Shown here one piece after another: positions 1-8,282 of a stretch of DNA of 64,000 nucleotides. The notes beneath the pieces are model-generated. The model ran no database searches. It was not told where the DNA came from and worked only from the letters and a program-made list of their open reading frames with translations. Each line of letters begins with the position of its first letter. Position 1 is the stretch's first letter. The position numbers and the translations under genes are program-made. The stretch comes from Rhabdochlamydiaceae bacterium (GTDB taxonomy: Bacteria > Chlamydiota > Chlamydiia > Chlamydiales > Rhabdochlamydiaceae): the NCBI GenBank assembly GCA_019745395.1, contig JAIETG010000008.1:1-64000 (forward strand). Reading direction: 5' to 3'.

Positions 1-269
1 CTAGATAGTCAGATTTTGACACCTACTCAAACTGTCAAGTAAGTGTCGTTTGTCAGGTAAAGTATTGTCTAGGACAAGTAATGCAAATGCTAATTCGTGA
101 TTATATGTAGTTTTCAATAAGTGCGGCTTTTGCTTCTATGCTCTTTGCTAAGAAGTAAAAGCCTGTTGTTTTTCTTCGGAGAATTCCAATAAAACTTTTT
201 ACGATCTTTGAGTTAATCTAACTAATGTGTGAGGATTTTCCTTTAGTGCAATTCTTGTCTCTACTTGAG

Positions 270-1403
270 TTAAGGTTGTTTAGCAATCGTTTCAAAATCT
301 TTGATAGAAGAATTCACAAGTAGCTGTAGGGATCGTGTTTCTTGGAAAAGTTCCCGTTGTCTTTGAGCGTTATTTCCGTTTGAAACAATGTGCCTTACAT
401 ATTCTAATTCTTTGAGACAATCGAGTTTTTTTGCTGTAGGGGTTAATTGCTGAACTAATTGCAATAGGGTTGTTGCGATTTTTTGTTTTTGTCCATCTGG
501 CCTAACAATGAGAGCTTCGAGCCCGTCTCTTGCCGCGTCCCATTGGTTTTTAGGGGCTATCCATTGAAACTCTTTATTCCACAGACGGGTATTGGGGTTA
601 TTTTCGATGTGATCGCTTGTAAAGGCTACTAAACATTGAATTAAAGCAACCACAGCCATGATCTCATCTAGGTTTGACATTGCATCACAGATGCGAAATT
701 CCAAAGTTCCAAATTGGATGTTGGGTCGAATATGCCAGTAGATGTCTTTGACAGAGTTAATTGCTTCCAGATCGTGTAAAGTTTTGTAATAATGTTCAAA
801 CTCAGCCCAACTATGAAAAAAATGAGGCGTTCCTGAGAATAGAAAAGAATCTATGATGTTGGTGCGGCAGGATTGCATGCCAGTATCTGTTCCTTGCCAA
901 AAAGGAGAGTTTGCAGAAAGAGCTAATAGGTGCGGGAGATATTGAACTAAGGAGTTGGAAATGGCTAATGCTAGGTCTCCACTTTTTACGCCTATATGAA
1001 CGTGCAAGCCGTATATGTTGTTTCGTCGGATGAGCCACTGGTATTTGTGATGTAATTTTTCGTAGTGATCAGATGGGGTGATGAGCAGATTTGTCCATTG
1101 CTGGAATGGATGCGTACCTGAAATAGCCAGTTTTAAGTTTAGTTCGTTTGCTGTTTTTTGCAGTCTACCCATTCTTGATTGCAAAAACTTTCGGCACTCA
1201 GATACAGTTTTTGCGACTTCAGTATCTGTTTCGAGCATAGATTGGTACAGCTCTGTTTTAATCCTGTGCAGATCTTCAGGGGAAGATTTTTCTAAAAATA
1301 GTTTCGCTTTTGGCGTAAGGTTTAATGTTGCGGGATCGATAATCTGAATCTCTAATTCTACGCCTATGGTGGGATTTTCAGAGCCTAAAAATTTTAATGA
1401 CAT
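270..1403 (-). CDS. Carboxylate-amine ligase, YbdK/GCS2 family
   Basis: The 377-residue product belongs to the glutamate-cysteine ligase 2 (YbdK) family of ATP-grasp-like carboxylate-amine ligases. Visible family marks are the opening IGVELEIQIID, the GTHPFQQW segment near residue 96, NIYGLHVHIGV near residue 130 and FGTLEFRICDAMSN near 230. The length matches the family (about 370). Family members have weak glutamate-cysteine ligase activity at best, and the true substrate is often unknown, so a role in glutathione or another thiol is inference. It stands alone, read towards the left window edge. The start ATG is 1401-1403, directly before the first conserved motif. The 90 bases between it and the DUF455 gene on the same strand hold no obvious terminator. 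Confidence 0.88.
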   Translation of the reverse strand: MSLKFLGSENPTIGVELEIQIIDPATLNLTPKAKLFLEKSSPEDLHRIKTELYQSMLETDTEVAKTVSECRKFLQSRMGRLQKTANELNLKLAISGTHPFQQWTNLLITPSDHYEKLHHKYQWLIRRNNIYGLHVHIGVKSGDLALAISNSLVQYLPHLLALSANSPFWQGTDTGMQSCRTNIIDSFLFSGTPHFFHSWAEFEHYYKTLHDLEAINSVKDIYWHIRPNIQFGTLEFRICDAMSNLDEIMAVVALIQCLVAFTSDHIENNPNTRLWNKEFQWIAPKNQWDAARDGLEALIVRPDGQKQKIATTLLQLVQQLTPTAKKLDCLKELEYVRHIVSNGNNAQRQRELFQETRSLQLLVNSSIKDFETIAKQP

Positions 1404-1493
1404 TTTGCCTCATTTTTTTGCTTATGTTGTTAGAGAACGTAGCAAGAAAATTTAGAAATGTAAAAGCATTAATTTTGGTTAGAGGGGATCTAT

Positions 1494-2270
1494 TTAAGAT
1501 TTTTTCATTGCCGTGATCCAGTCCTCTGGAACCCCAGCTTTTCTTCTGTGTTCTTCAAAGAGGCAAAAACCTTTTGCTCTTTTTACAGTAAGTCTTTCAG
1601 GAACGTTTTTTCTCCAAGAGTCCCAGGAAGATTCTTGGGGATCTTTGAGTTTGTTTAACCAATGCATCCCGAAAGAGACGTGATGCATTTCATCTTGCAA
1701 AATGCGATTCATAAGAGCTGCAGAAGAGGGGTCCCCGTGCCTTTGGAAAGATTTTCCATAGAGAGGAGCGAAATCTAGATTAGCCATTTCAAAGGTAAGG
1801 CTCATGACGCTTAGATATTGAAGTGGGGAGTTTAAAAAGGGAGTATAAGACCAAAAGTGTTTATAGAGCGGAAGGTCACCTAGCTTTACTCCCATTTCTA
1901 AGAGCCTTGCTGTATAGAGTCTCACATGCTCTTGCTCTTCTTTTAGGGTGTTGAGAAGTCCTTTTCGAAAGTGTTTGGGGCTATCTGGAAAAGCTAGCAG
2001 TGCATAGGCCATAATCTCTACAGCAAGCAGTTCATGGCCTGCAAAACGGTGTAAGCAGACTGCTCTTTTGTCTAAGGATCCGTGTTCGTGGAAAGGGGGG
2101 AGTTTTTCTTCTTTGCTATGTTTTTTAAATTCCATACCGATAGGACGAGAAGGAGTATCCCAAAGAAGAGCTGGTCCTGGATTTTCATCTGTTAAAACAA
2201 GGGGAGAAAATAACTTATCCTCGAGGGTTTGTCCCCCGAGGATTTGTATACATAAGTCGCGAATTTCCAT
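1494..2270 (-). CDS. DUF455-family ferritin-like protein
   Basis: The 258-residue protein has the helix pattern and ligands of a ferritin-like di-iron fold of the DUF455 family. Candidate metal ligands are Glu80 in FAGHELLAVE, Glu112 and His115 in EEQEHVRLY, Glu161, and Glu194/His197 in LQDEMHHVSFG. The function of the family is not established; iron or redox roles are inference from the ligands. It starts 9 bases after the stop of the upstream SH3b gene on the same strand, so the two are probably co-transcribed. Length and motif spacing look intact. Confidence 0.85.
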   Translation of the reverse strand: MEIRDLCIQILGGQTLEDKLFSPLVLTDENPGPALLWDTPSRPIGMEFKKHSKEEKLPPFHEHGSLDKRAVCLHRFAGHELLAVEIMAYALLAFPDSPKHFRKGLLNTLKEEQEHVRLYTARLLEMGVKLGDLPLYKHFWSYTPFLNSPLQYLSVMSLTFEMANLDFAPLYGKSFQRHGDPSSAALMNRILQDEMHHVSFGMHWLNKLKDPQESSWDSWRKNVPERLTVKRAKGFCLFEEHRRKAGVPEDWITAMKKS

Positions 2271-2279
2271 AGAAATAAG

Positions 2280-3560
2280 TTATTCTTCAGAAACTGCCAT
2301 AATGAAATAGGCAGGGAAGGCAAAATTATTGTTCGGACGAGGACTTCCTACTAAGGAAACCTTTTTGCCGACAAGATTTTGCAAGTTGACTACAGTGCTA
2401 TATACATAGCCGACTGGGACGTCATTGTTTTTAATGATATAATCGCCAGGCTTGCACTTTACAGCAGCAACATAAGGCTCTAAGATCCCAGTGACGCGCT
2501 CTGCAGTGAGTTTTTGCTCGAGTTGATAATCAGCTTGAGACTGAGCTTCGTGTGCAGTCGCCCAGCTTAAATACAGCGCTTCCTCTACAGGTGCCCATAG
2601 TTTCATTTTATCTGTAGCAGAGCTGATAATCTGTGCAGCCTTAGAAGAAATGGTTAAGTTCTCATCTTCTTGCTCAATTTTGCTTTCCATGTAAGAGATT
2701 CTTTTGTCAATGAAGCGCTCTTGCAGTTCCGAAAGAAGGTTTTTTGCTTTTTCTACAAAAACGGGGAACTCTGCATAGTCTTGAATGACGACTTGGAAGT
2801 TGCGGTTCATTTGATCAAAGTTGATCTCATTGTAGCTTTTTTTCATTTCGCTTTCAGAAAAAGCTTCAGCAACCGCTAATTGATTTTGAACTAAAGAGAG
2901 GCGAGTATCGTATTCTTTTTTAAGTTCGATGCCACCTGCATTTTCTATATAGCTTTTAGCAACATAAAAACGTGCGGTTTCAGGAGCTGCAATCTCTATC
3001 CATTTGTGATTAGCAGGACAAATAGTTCCATCAATAGCATCTCCTGAATTTAGGTGCGTAATGACAGGTGCTTCTGTATTTGGATGTAGACGGACATTGA
3101 CTCGGTTTCCTTCAACGACATTGTCGAGAACAAAACTTCTAAATACGTAGGCTTTTAAATCGGATGGAGCTTGCGTAACCCAGAAGTCATCGACTTCATC
3201 GATGATCGCTAGATACTCTCCGCGTTGAAGTTCTTTAACTACAGCGCCATCTAGGTCCGGTTGTGTGCGAAGTCGTACTTTTTTCCCTTTAACTTTTCCT
3301 GTAAAAGACTTGAATTGTCCCTTAGATTTTTCTTTTTTTACAGCTGTTACAGCTTCGGGAGCAATCGCTTCATGTGAATTGGATTGAAAAGAAGAGTCTG
3401 TGGAAATTACAGGTGTGTCTATAGAAAAAGAGGGAGCGTTTTCTGTCGGGAAGTTTGAAAATAAATCAGCTTCCGATGCGGATCCGGGTTGATCTGCGTG
3501 CAAAACTCCCAAGCTGACAGCAATGAGTGAAGTGCAAAGTAAATGCGCTTGCTTAAACAT
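2280..3560 (-). CDS. Exported SH3b-domain protein
   Basis: The start at 3558-3560 is preferred over an upstream in-frame codon at 3596 because a strong ribosome site (AGGAGG) lies 8-9 bases before it and the protein then begins with a clean signal peptide (MFKQAHLLCTSLIAVSLGVLHA). The mature part has a low-complexity Ser/Pro/Glu linker, then two bacterial SH3-like domains at roughly residues 90-150 and 150-215 (VRLRTQPDLDGAVVKEL and VNVRLHPNTEAPVITHL). A long helical region follows. SH3b domains often bind cell-wall or protein partners in the periplasm, so a periplasmic or envelope role is inferred. I know similar proteins from other Chlamydiae but no assigned function. It probably heads an operon with the DUF455 gene. 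Confidence 0.8.
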   Translation of the reverse strand: MFKQAHLLCTSLIAVSLGVLHADQPGSASEADLFSNFPTENAPSFSIDTPVISTDSSFQSNSHEAIAPEAVTAVKKEKSKGQFKSFTGKVKGKKVRLRTQPDLDGAVVKELQRGEYLAIIDEVDDFWVTQAPSDLKAYVFRSFVLDNVVEGNRVNVRLHPNTEAPVITHLNSGDAIDGTICPANHKWIEIAAPETARFYVAKSYIENAGGIELKKEYDTRLSLVQNQLAVAEAFSESEMKKSYNEINFDQMNRNFQVVIQDYAEFPVFVEKAKNLLSELQERFIDKRISYMESKIEQEDENLTISSKAAQIISSATDKMKLWAPVEEALYLSWATAHEAQSQADYQLEQKLTAERVTGILEPYVAAVKCKPGDYIIKNNDVPVGYVYSTVVNLQNLVGKKVSLVGSPRPNNNFAFPAYFIMAVSEE

Positions 3561-3718
3561 GTTAGTTGATCCTCCTGAGGCTTCGTATAAGCACATACGA
3601 GATAATACAATTGCTCATTCTAGATTTTACGTTCTTTTTCCACCAAGGTTTTTTCGGCAATCTGTGGAATTTTGAGAAATTTTGGTGAAATGAGCTGTAT
3701 TTTTTCGGCAAACTTCAG

Positions 3719-3746
3719 ATTGAGATTGTTTTTAGCCAATCTCAAT
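3719..3746. other. Hairpin downstream of the SWIM-finger gene
   Basis: A perfect 10-bp inverted repeat (ATTGAGATTG, 8-base loop, CAATCTCAAT) lies 20 bases beyond the stop of the minus-strand gene ending at 3766. Neither strand shows a convincing T-run directly after it, so it may be a weak terminator or an RNA-stability hairpin rather than an efficient intrinsic terminator. Confidence 0.4.
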
Positions 3747-3765
3747 TGACGATATAGACGATCTG

Positions 3766-4467
3766 CTAGGAGTGCAGAACCGCTCGAATATGCTCGCATT
3801 GATTAGATCCGCAAGTGCATCCGATGGGAGAGTCTAAAAACACTTGATAATCTTGTTCGGGATGATCTGGATGGATCACTCGATAGAGATTTTTCTTGAT
3901 GGGAGAGATAATCCAAGATCTGAAAGTTAGATCTTGGTTGGAAATTTCTTCTTCCTCTTCTTCAAATGTTAAAGAAGGTTTTTTTTCTGAGCAGTTCTGT
4001 ATGGCTTTTGCGATTTGACAATGAGGGCAGTTGCAATGAGGTTCAGGTGAGGGAAGCGTTTGAGAATTTGTAAGCCCTAATTCTTCGGAAAGTTGCTCAA
4101 TCTTATTAAGAATGAAAGGGGGGAGGTCGGGAGCGTCTTTTTGCTGTTCATTATGTTGGAGCATAGCGTTTACATTTTCCATTTCAAACAGTTTAACGCT
4201 AAAAGGGAGCGATGGTTCTAAGGGGGGCTGAAACTTAGGAAGCGTTGTTGAGGTTTTGTTTTCGAGCTCTAAGTATCTTGCATGTGCATGAAAAATAGCT
4301 TGGATGATTGTGTTATCTAAATTTGGGACTACAATGCAAGTGCCATCTTGTAAATGGATGCTTAAAGAGCAGAGATCTCCTGTTTGTTGCGATTGGAGGG
4401 AAGAGATGGTTTTCCAGGATGTTGAAATGTAAGGGGGGATGCTCAAAACCTTGTGGTTAATTCTCAT
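3766..4467 (-). CDS. SWIM zinc-finger protein, function unknown
   Basis: The 233-residue protein ends in a SWIM-type zinc finger, CTCGSNQCEH (C-x-C-x4-C-x-H), near residue 220. A second cysteine/histidine cluster, CNCPHCQIAKAIQNC, lies near residue 143. The rest is soluble and acidic, with an EEEEEE run near residue 172. SWIM fingers bind nucleic acid or protein, and in bacteria they often accompany SNF2 helicases. A SNF2 helicase with its own N-terminal SWIM motif lies at 46026-49517, but I see no direct link. It is divergent from the PhoH gene. No enzymatic domain was recognised. Confidence 0.75.
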   Translation of the reverse strand: MRINHKVLSIPPYISTSWKTISSLQSQQTGDLCSLSIHLQDGTCIVVPNLDNTIIQAIFHAHARYLELENKTSTTLPKFQPPLEPSLPFSVKLFEMENVNAMLQHNEQQKDAPDLPPFILNKIEQLSEELGLTNSQTLPSPEPHCNCPHCQIAKAIQNCSEKKPSLTFEEEEEEISNQDLTFRSWIISPIKKNLYRVIHPDHPEQDYQVFLDSPIGCTCGSNQCEHIRAVLHS

Positions 4468-4694
4468 AAAAGCCAGCTCCGCTAAATCATTCTATATCTA
4501 TTATCTAAGAAAAGTCAAAAAAAGTCAATATGTAATGGGATGAAGGCAGCACTCTCGATAGGCGTCTGCTGATTTGTTTTATAATATGCTTGTTTTTAGC
4601 GTGTTACAATTTTTTTAAAAAAAGATTGTTATACAAAGGATTTTTGGTATGCTCGGCGTTAATCCAATCAACTGCAATTGAGGAGAATACCCTG

Positions 4695-6008
4695 ATGACT
4701 CGAAAAACGTTTGTGATTGATACGAATGTGCTGTTACATGATCCGGCTGCTATGGGTAAGTTTAAAGAAAATGACGTTGTTATTCCTTTAGGAGTCTTAG
4801 AAGAGCTCGATGGTATGAAAAGGCAATCTGATGAGCTGGGAAAGAATGCGAGACATGTTGTGCGATTGATTGACTCTCTAAAGGAGAGAAAACAAGGAGA
4901 TCTCCATAGCGGAGTTCCTATAGAAAACGGGATCACGGTTCGCATTTTTATTGATACGAAGATTTGTGAGAAAAAGACGTTTCCTCTTCCATTAGACCGT
5001 AATAACAATAAGATCCTTTTGGCGGCCTATCAATTGAAAGAGAAAGGGGAAAGGGTTGTTCTTGTTTCTAAAGATTTTGTCATGAGAGTAAAGGCTGAGG
5101 CAATTGGTATCGAGGCGGAAGATTATGAAAATCTCAAGGTTTCTTATGATCGTATTTATAAGGGATACCGAAAGTTAGAAGTTCCCAAAAGAGAGATTGA
5201 TCTTTTTTATAAGGATGGCTTTTTATCTACGACAGTTGATGATTTTCATCCCAATGAATATTGTCATCTTGTATCTCCAGAGCACTCTTCTGCTATTGGT
5301 AAGTACAATTATGATACCAAGAAATTAGAGCCTCTTTTAAAAATGAATCGAGACATTTGGGGGATCCATCCTCTAAATGTTGAGCAAAAATGTGCTTTAG
5401 ATCTCCTTCTTCGCGATGATATTAAGCTGGTCTGTTTACTTGGACAAGCGGGAACTGGTAAGACTTTACTTGCTTTGGCAGCTGCCTTGAAAAAGGTTTT
5501 TGATGAGACTGTCTATAGCCGTATTTTGATTAGTCGGCCTATTGTTCCTTTGGGAAAAGATATCGGTTATTTGCCAGGTACAAAAGAGGAAAAGCTTTTT
5601 CACTGGATGCAGCCTATTTATGATAACTTGGAGTTTTTGTGCCAATCTACAGGGGGGCCTGGGACGGGAGCGGAAACGCAAAAATGGATTTTAGAAAGTA
5701 AGAAAATTGAAATGGAAGCTGTAACGTATATTCGAGGAAGAACGCTTCCTCGGATGTTCATTATCATTGATGAGGCGCAGAACTTAACACCGCATGAAGT
5801 AAAGACGGTTATTTCTCGTGCAGGACAAGGGACAAAGGTGATTTTGACAGGAGATCCTTCTCAGATTGATAACCCCTACTTGGATAAGGATTCTAATGCT
5901 CTAACCTATACGGTGGCTCGATTCAAAAATCAGTCGATTTTTGGACATATGTTGTTAGAGAAGACGGAACGGTCAGAGCTTGCGGCAATCGCAGCAGATA
6001 TTTTATAA
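4695..6008 (+). CDS. PIN domain-PhoH ATPase fusion
   Basis: The preferred start is the ATG at 4695, preceded by a GAGGAG ribosome site and opening directly into a PIN domain (KTFVIDTNVLLHDP). The reading frame extends upstream to 4590, but that stretch has no ribosome site and reads as leader. Residues 1-130 form the PIN fold with acidic residues (IDTNVLL, ELD, LVSKDFVMR), and the C-terminal half is a PhoH-type P-loop ATPase with GQAGTGKT near residue 253 and MFIIIDEAQN. The 437-residue length fits the PhoH2/YlaK class, a predicted ribonuclease-helicase. Related chlamydial genes are known. A bidirectional terminator follows immediately. Confidence 0.92.
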   Translation: MTRKTFVIDTNVLLHDPAAMGKFKENDVVIPLGVLEELDGMKRQSDELGKNARHVVRLIDSLKERKQGDLHSGVPIENGITVRIFIDTKICEKKTFPLPLDRNNNKILLAAYQLKEKGERVVLVSKDFVMRVKAEAIGIEAEDYENLKVSYDRIYKGYRKLEVPKREIDLFYKDGFLSTTVDDFHPNEYCHLVSPEHSSAIGKYNYDTKKLEPLLKMNRDIWGIHPLNVEQKCALDLLLRDDIKLVCLLGQAGTGKTLLALAAALKKVFDETVYSRILISRPIVPLGKDIGYLPGTKEEKLFHWMQPIYDNLEFLCQSTGGPGTGAETQKWILESKKIEMEAVTYIRGRTLPRMFIIIDEAQNLTPHEVKTVISRAGQGTKVILTGDPSQIDNPYLDKDSNALTYTVARFKNQSIFGHMLLEKTERSELAAIAADIL

Positions 6009-6010
6009 AT

Positions 6011-6043
6011 AAAAAAGAGCCGCTTTTAAAGCGGCTCTTTTTT
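6011..6043. terminator. Bidirectional intrinsic terminator
   Basis: A perfect 13-base arm (AAAAAAGAGCCGC) pairs with GCGGCTCTTTTTT across a 7-base loop. The A-run on one side and T-run on the other let it work on both strands, which suits its place between the convergent PhoH and DEAD-box helicase genes. Confidence 0.93.
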
Positions 6044-6069
6044 TGTTCATGTGCTAGGAATATTTAAGA

Positions 6070-7965
6070 CTAATATTTTTTCTTAGCTTTTTTGAAGGCC
6101 GGACGATCGAATGTCGCGGTAGCTGAACGGTCGGATGGCTTAGCAGAACGCTCGAAAGATCCAGCAGGACGATCAAAAGATTTTCCTGGGCGATCGAATG
6201 TTTTAGCAGAACGCTCGAAAGATCCAGCAGGACGATCAAATGATTTACCTGGGCGATCGAATGTTTTAGCGGAACGCTCGAAAGATCCAGCAGGACGATC
6301 AAAAGATTTTCCTGGGCGATCGAATGTTTTAGCGGAACGCTCGAAAGATCCTGCAGGGCGATCAAAAGATTTTCCTGGGCGATCGAATGTTTTAGCCGGA
6401 CGATCAAAAGATCCAGCGGGACGATCAAATGATTTAGCTGGGCGATCGAATGTTTCTCCGCCTGCGCGATCAAATTTTCCAGAAGAACGATCAAATTTTC
6501 CTGCAGCAGAGCGGCCAAATTTTCCAGATGGTCCATCATTTCTTTGGCGAGCAAATCTACGTCCTCCACCTGCGTTTCCTCTGTCTCTTCTTCCTGGTCT
6601 CTCATCTCTAGAGAAAGATTTGGATGATTTTTGTACAAGAGAATCGTTTTCTAAGACGCCGATTGTTTCAGGTCCGTGGATTGGGTTTTGGTCTAAGATC
6701 CATCCGAGCAATTTCCCTGCAAGAGTTGCTGGATCCATATCTAAAGTTGGAAGTACAGCAGAAATTTCATAAGCAGGAGTTTGTTCTACAACTTGCTTAA
6801 TCACTCTCTGGACTTGCGCTTTTCGAATGTCTTGTTTGGATGGGATGTAAACTCTTTCTAATTCTCCGCCAGCTTTTTGTTGGAAGCGAAATAGTTTGCC
6901 GAGCTCTCTAGGTGTGACTAAAGTTAAAGATGTTCCTTTTCTTCCAGCTCTTCCTGTGCGTCCAATTCTGTGGACGTAATTATCAGGATCAAAAGGAATG
7001 TGGAAGTTGATCACGTGAGAAACGTCGACGATGTTCAAGCCTCTTGCGGCAACGTCGGTTGCTACGAGGATACGGCAGTTTCCTGAGCGGAAATTTTGCG
7101 TGACTGTTTCCCTTTGGCTTTGTTCCAAATCTCCGTGTAGAGCGCTTGCTGCATGTCCTCTTTTGCTGAGAACTTGCCATAGGCGATCCACTTCTTTTTT
7201 GGTTTTGCAAAAGAGAATGGCTTTATCCATTGTCTGTGCTTCAAAAAGACGGATGACAGCTTCGTCTCTTTCTATTTCTGAAATCACGCAATAGCATTGA
7301 GCGATGTCTGCATTAGAAGTTTGAGAAGAGGCCGCTTTTACAAGGATTGGATGGTTGAGGATTTTATTTGCTAGGGCTTGGATTGGCGCTGGCATAGTGG
7401 CAGAAAATAGTAGTGTTTGTCTTTTTTCTGGGAGGTATTCGAAAATTGCTTGAAGGTCTTCTAAAAAGCCCATGTCGAGCATTTCATCCGCTTCATCGAT
7501 GATTACCAAAGAAGGTTTTGTAAGGGATGGAGCTCTTCCAGATTGAAGAAGGTCTAAGAGTCTTCCTGGAGTTGCTACGACAACAGAAGCGCCTTTTTTA
7601 ATAGCTTCGATCTGTTTTTGAATTGAGCTGCCACCGTATACGGAAGCAACTTTAATTCGCATTGTAGATCCAAGTTTGTAAAGCTCTTCTGTAACTTGAG
7701 AGGTAAGCTCTCGAGTTGGGGTGATGACGAGCACTTCTACTTCGCCTGTTTGTTGAACTGAATGAAGGGCAGGCAGACCAAAAGCTGCTGTTTTTCCCGT
7801 TCCGGTTTGCGCTTGTCCGATGACATCGCAGCCTTCCAAAATGAGAGGGATTACCTCTTTTTGAATGGGGCTGGGTTCTTTGAACCCTGCTTTTTTTAAG
7901 GAAACAAGGAGCTCAGCCTTTAATCCTAGGTTGCTAAATCCTGTTTCCTCAACTAAATTATCCAT
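6070..7965 (-). CDS. DEAD-box ATP-dependent RNA helicase
   Basis: The 631-residue protein has a complete DEAD-box core: Q-motif region near residue 30, GQAQTGTGKT (motif I), VVATPGRLLD (Ib), IIDEADEMLDMGF (II), SAT (III), VATDVAARGLNI (V) and HRIGRTGRAGRKG (VI). A DeaD/CsdA-like extension follows to about residue 450. The C-terminus, about residues 450-620, is a basic Arg/Gly/Asp-rich tail made of FDRP-type heptads grouped in a 21-residue tandem repeat, which probably gives loose RNA binding. Such helicases act in ribosome assembly and mRNA turnover, especially in the cold. The start ATG has an AGGATA ribosome site. The long leader (over 300 bases to the divergent ABC-F gene) would fit cold-regulated expression, but that is inference. 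Confidence 0.95.
   Translation of the reverse strand: MDNLVEETGFSNLGLKAELLVSLKKAGFKEPSPIQKEVIPLILEGCDVIGQAQTGTGKTAAFGLPALHSVQQTGEVEVLVITPTRELTSQVTEELYKLGSTMRIKVASVYGGSSIQKQIEAIKKGASVVVATPGRLLDLLQSGRAPSLTKPSLVIIDEADEMLDMGFLEDLQAIFEYLPEKRQTLLFSATMPAPIQALANKILNHPILVKAASSQTSNADIAQCYCVISEIERDEAVIRLFEAQTMDKAILFCKTKKEVDRLWQVLSKRGHAASALHGDLEQSQRETVTQNFRSGNCRILVATDVAARGLNIVDVSHVINFHIPFDPDNYVHRIGRTGRAGRKGTSLTLVTPRELGKLFRFQQKAGGELERVYIPSKQDIRKAQVQRVIKQVVEQTPAYEISAVLPTLDMDPATLAGKLLGWILDQNPIHGPETIGVLENDSLVQKSSKSFSRDERPGRRDRGNAGGGRRFARQRNDGPSGKFGRSAAGKFDRSSGKFDRAGGETFDRPAKSFDRPAGSFDRPAKTFDRPGKSFDRPAGSFERSAKTFDRPGKSFDRPAGSFERSAKTFDRPGKSFDRPAGSFERSAKTFDRPGKSFDRPAGSFERSAKPSDRSATATFDRPAFKKAKKKY
6146..6397 (-). 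repeat. 63-bp tandem repeat, four copies, in helicase tail
   Basis: Units begin at 6146, 6209, 6272 and 6335, exactly 63 bases apart, with only a few differences between them. Each encodes 21 residues (AKTFDRPGKSFDRPAGSFERS in one register, split here by position only), itself three heptads of the type S/T-F-D/E-R-P/S-x-x. Degenerate 21-bp units continue to about 6480. Because the period is a multiple of three, all frames stay open here, which creates long spurious reading frames on both strands. Confidence 0.95.
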
Positions 7966-8282
7966 ACTATCCTATCCTTACATCCAATCGACAGCATACA
8001 AGCCTGTCTTTATTTAAAATCGTTTACATGGGGACAATTCCCCCTTAAGCAGTTTTCTGCAATCAAGCAGCTACCTGCAATTCCCGGTCTTTTCGGGTAT
8101 AATTCCCCTCGCAAATGTTATGGAGTGGTTTACGCAAGGAAACTATACATTTGTCCCCAACGTAGCTTCGACTATTTGGAAATTAGGTCAATTCCTTTGG
8201 TAAGGATAGTTGACGAAACTATTTCCTAATATATTCCGGATAGGTTATCATGATTTGCTAATTCTTCAGAAGAACTATTATT
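7966..8282. other. Divergent intergenic region, helicase and ABC-F genes
   Basis: These 317 bases carry the leaders of two divergent genes. I see no coding frame. A TTGACG at 8210-8215 followed by the AT-rich TAATATATT at 8227-8235 is promoter-like, but the spacing (about 14) is poor. Short repeats such as GCAG...CTGCAA around 8048-8080 might form structure in the helicase leader; none is strong enough to name. Confidence 0.4.

Noticed and set aside
6054-6638. Second minus-strand frame within the helicase tail
   Set aside because: It is another shadow of the same tandem repeat; the helicase frame carries all conserved motifs.
6092-6772. Long plus-strand frame opposite the DEAD-box helicase tail
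   Set aside because: It exists because the 63-bp repeat keeps every frame open. It has no ribosome site, and its product is only a repeat of RSKDPAG-type units.
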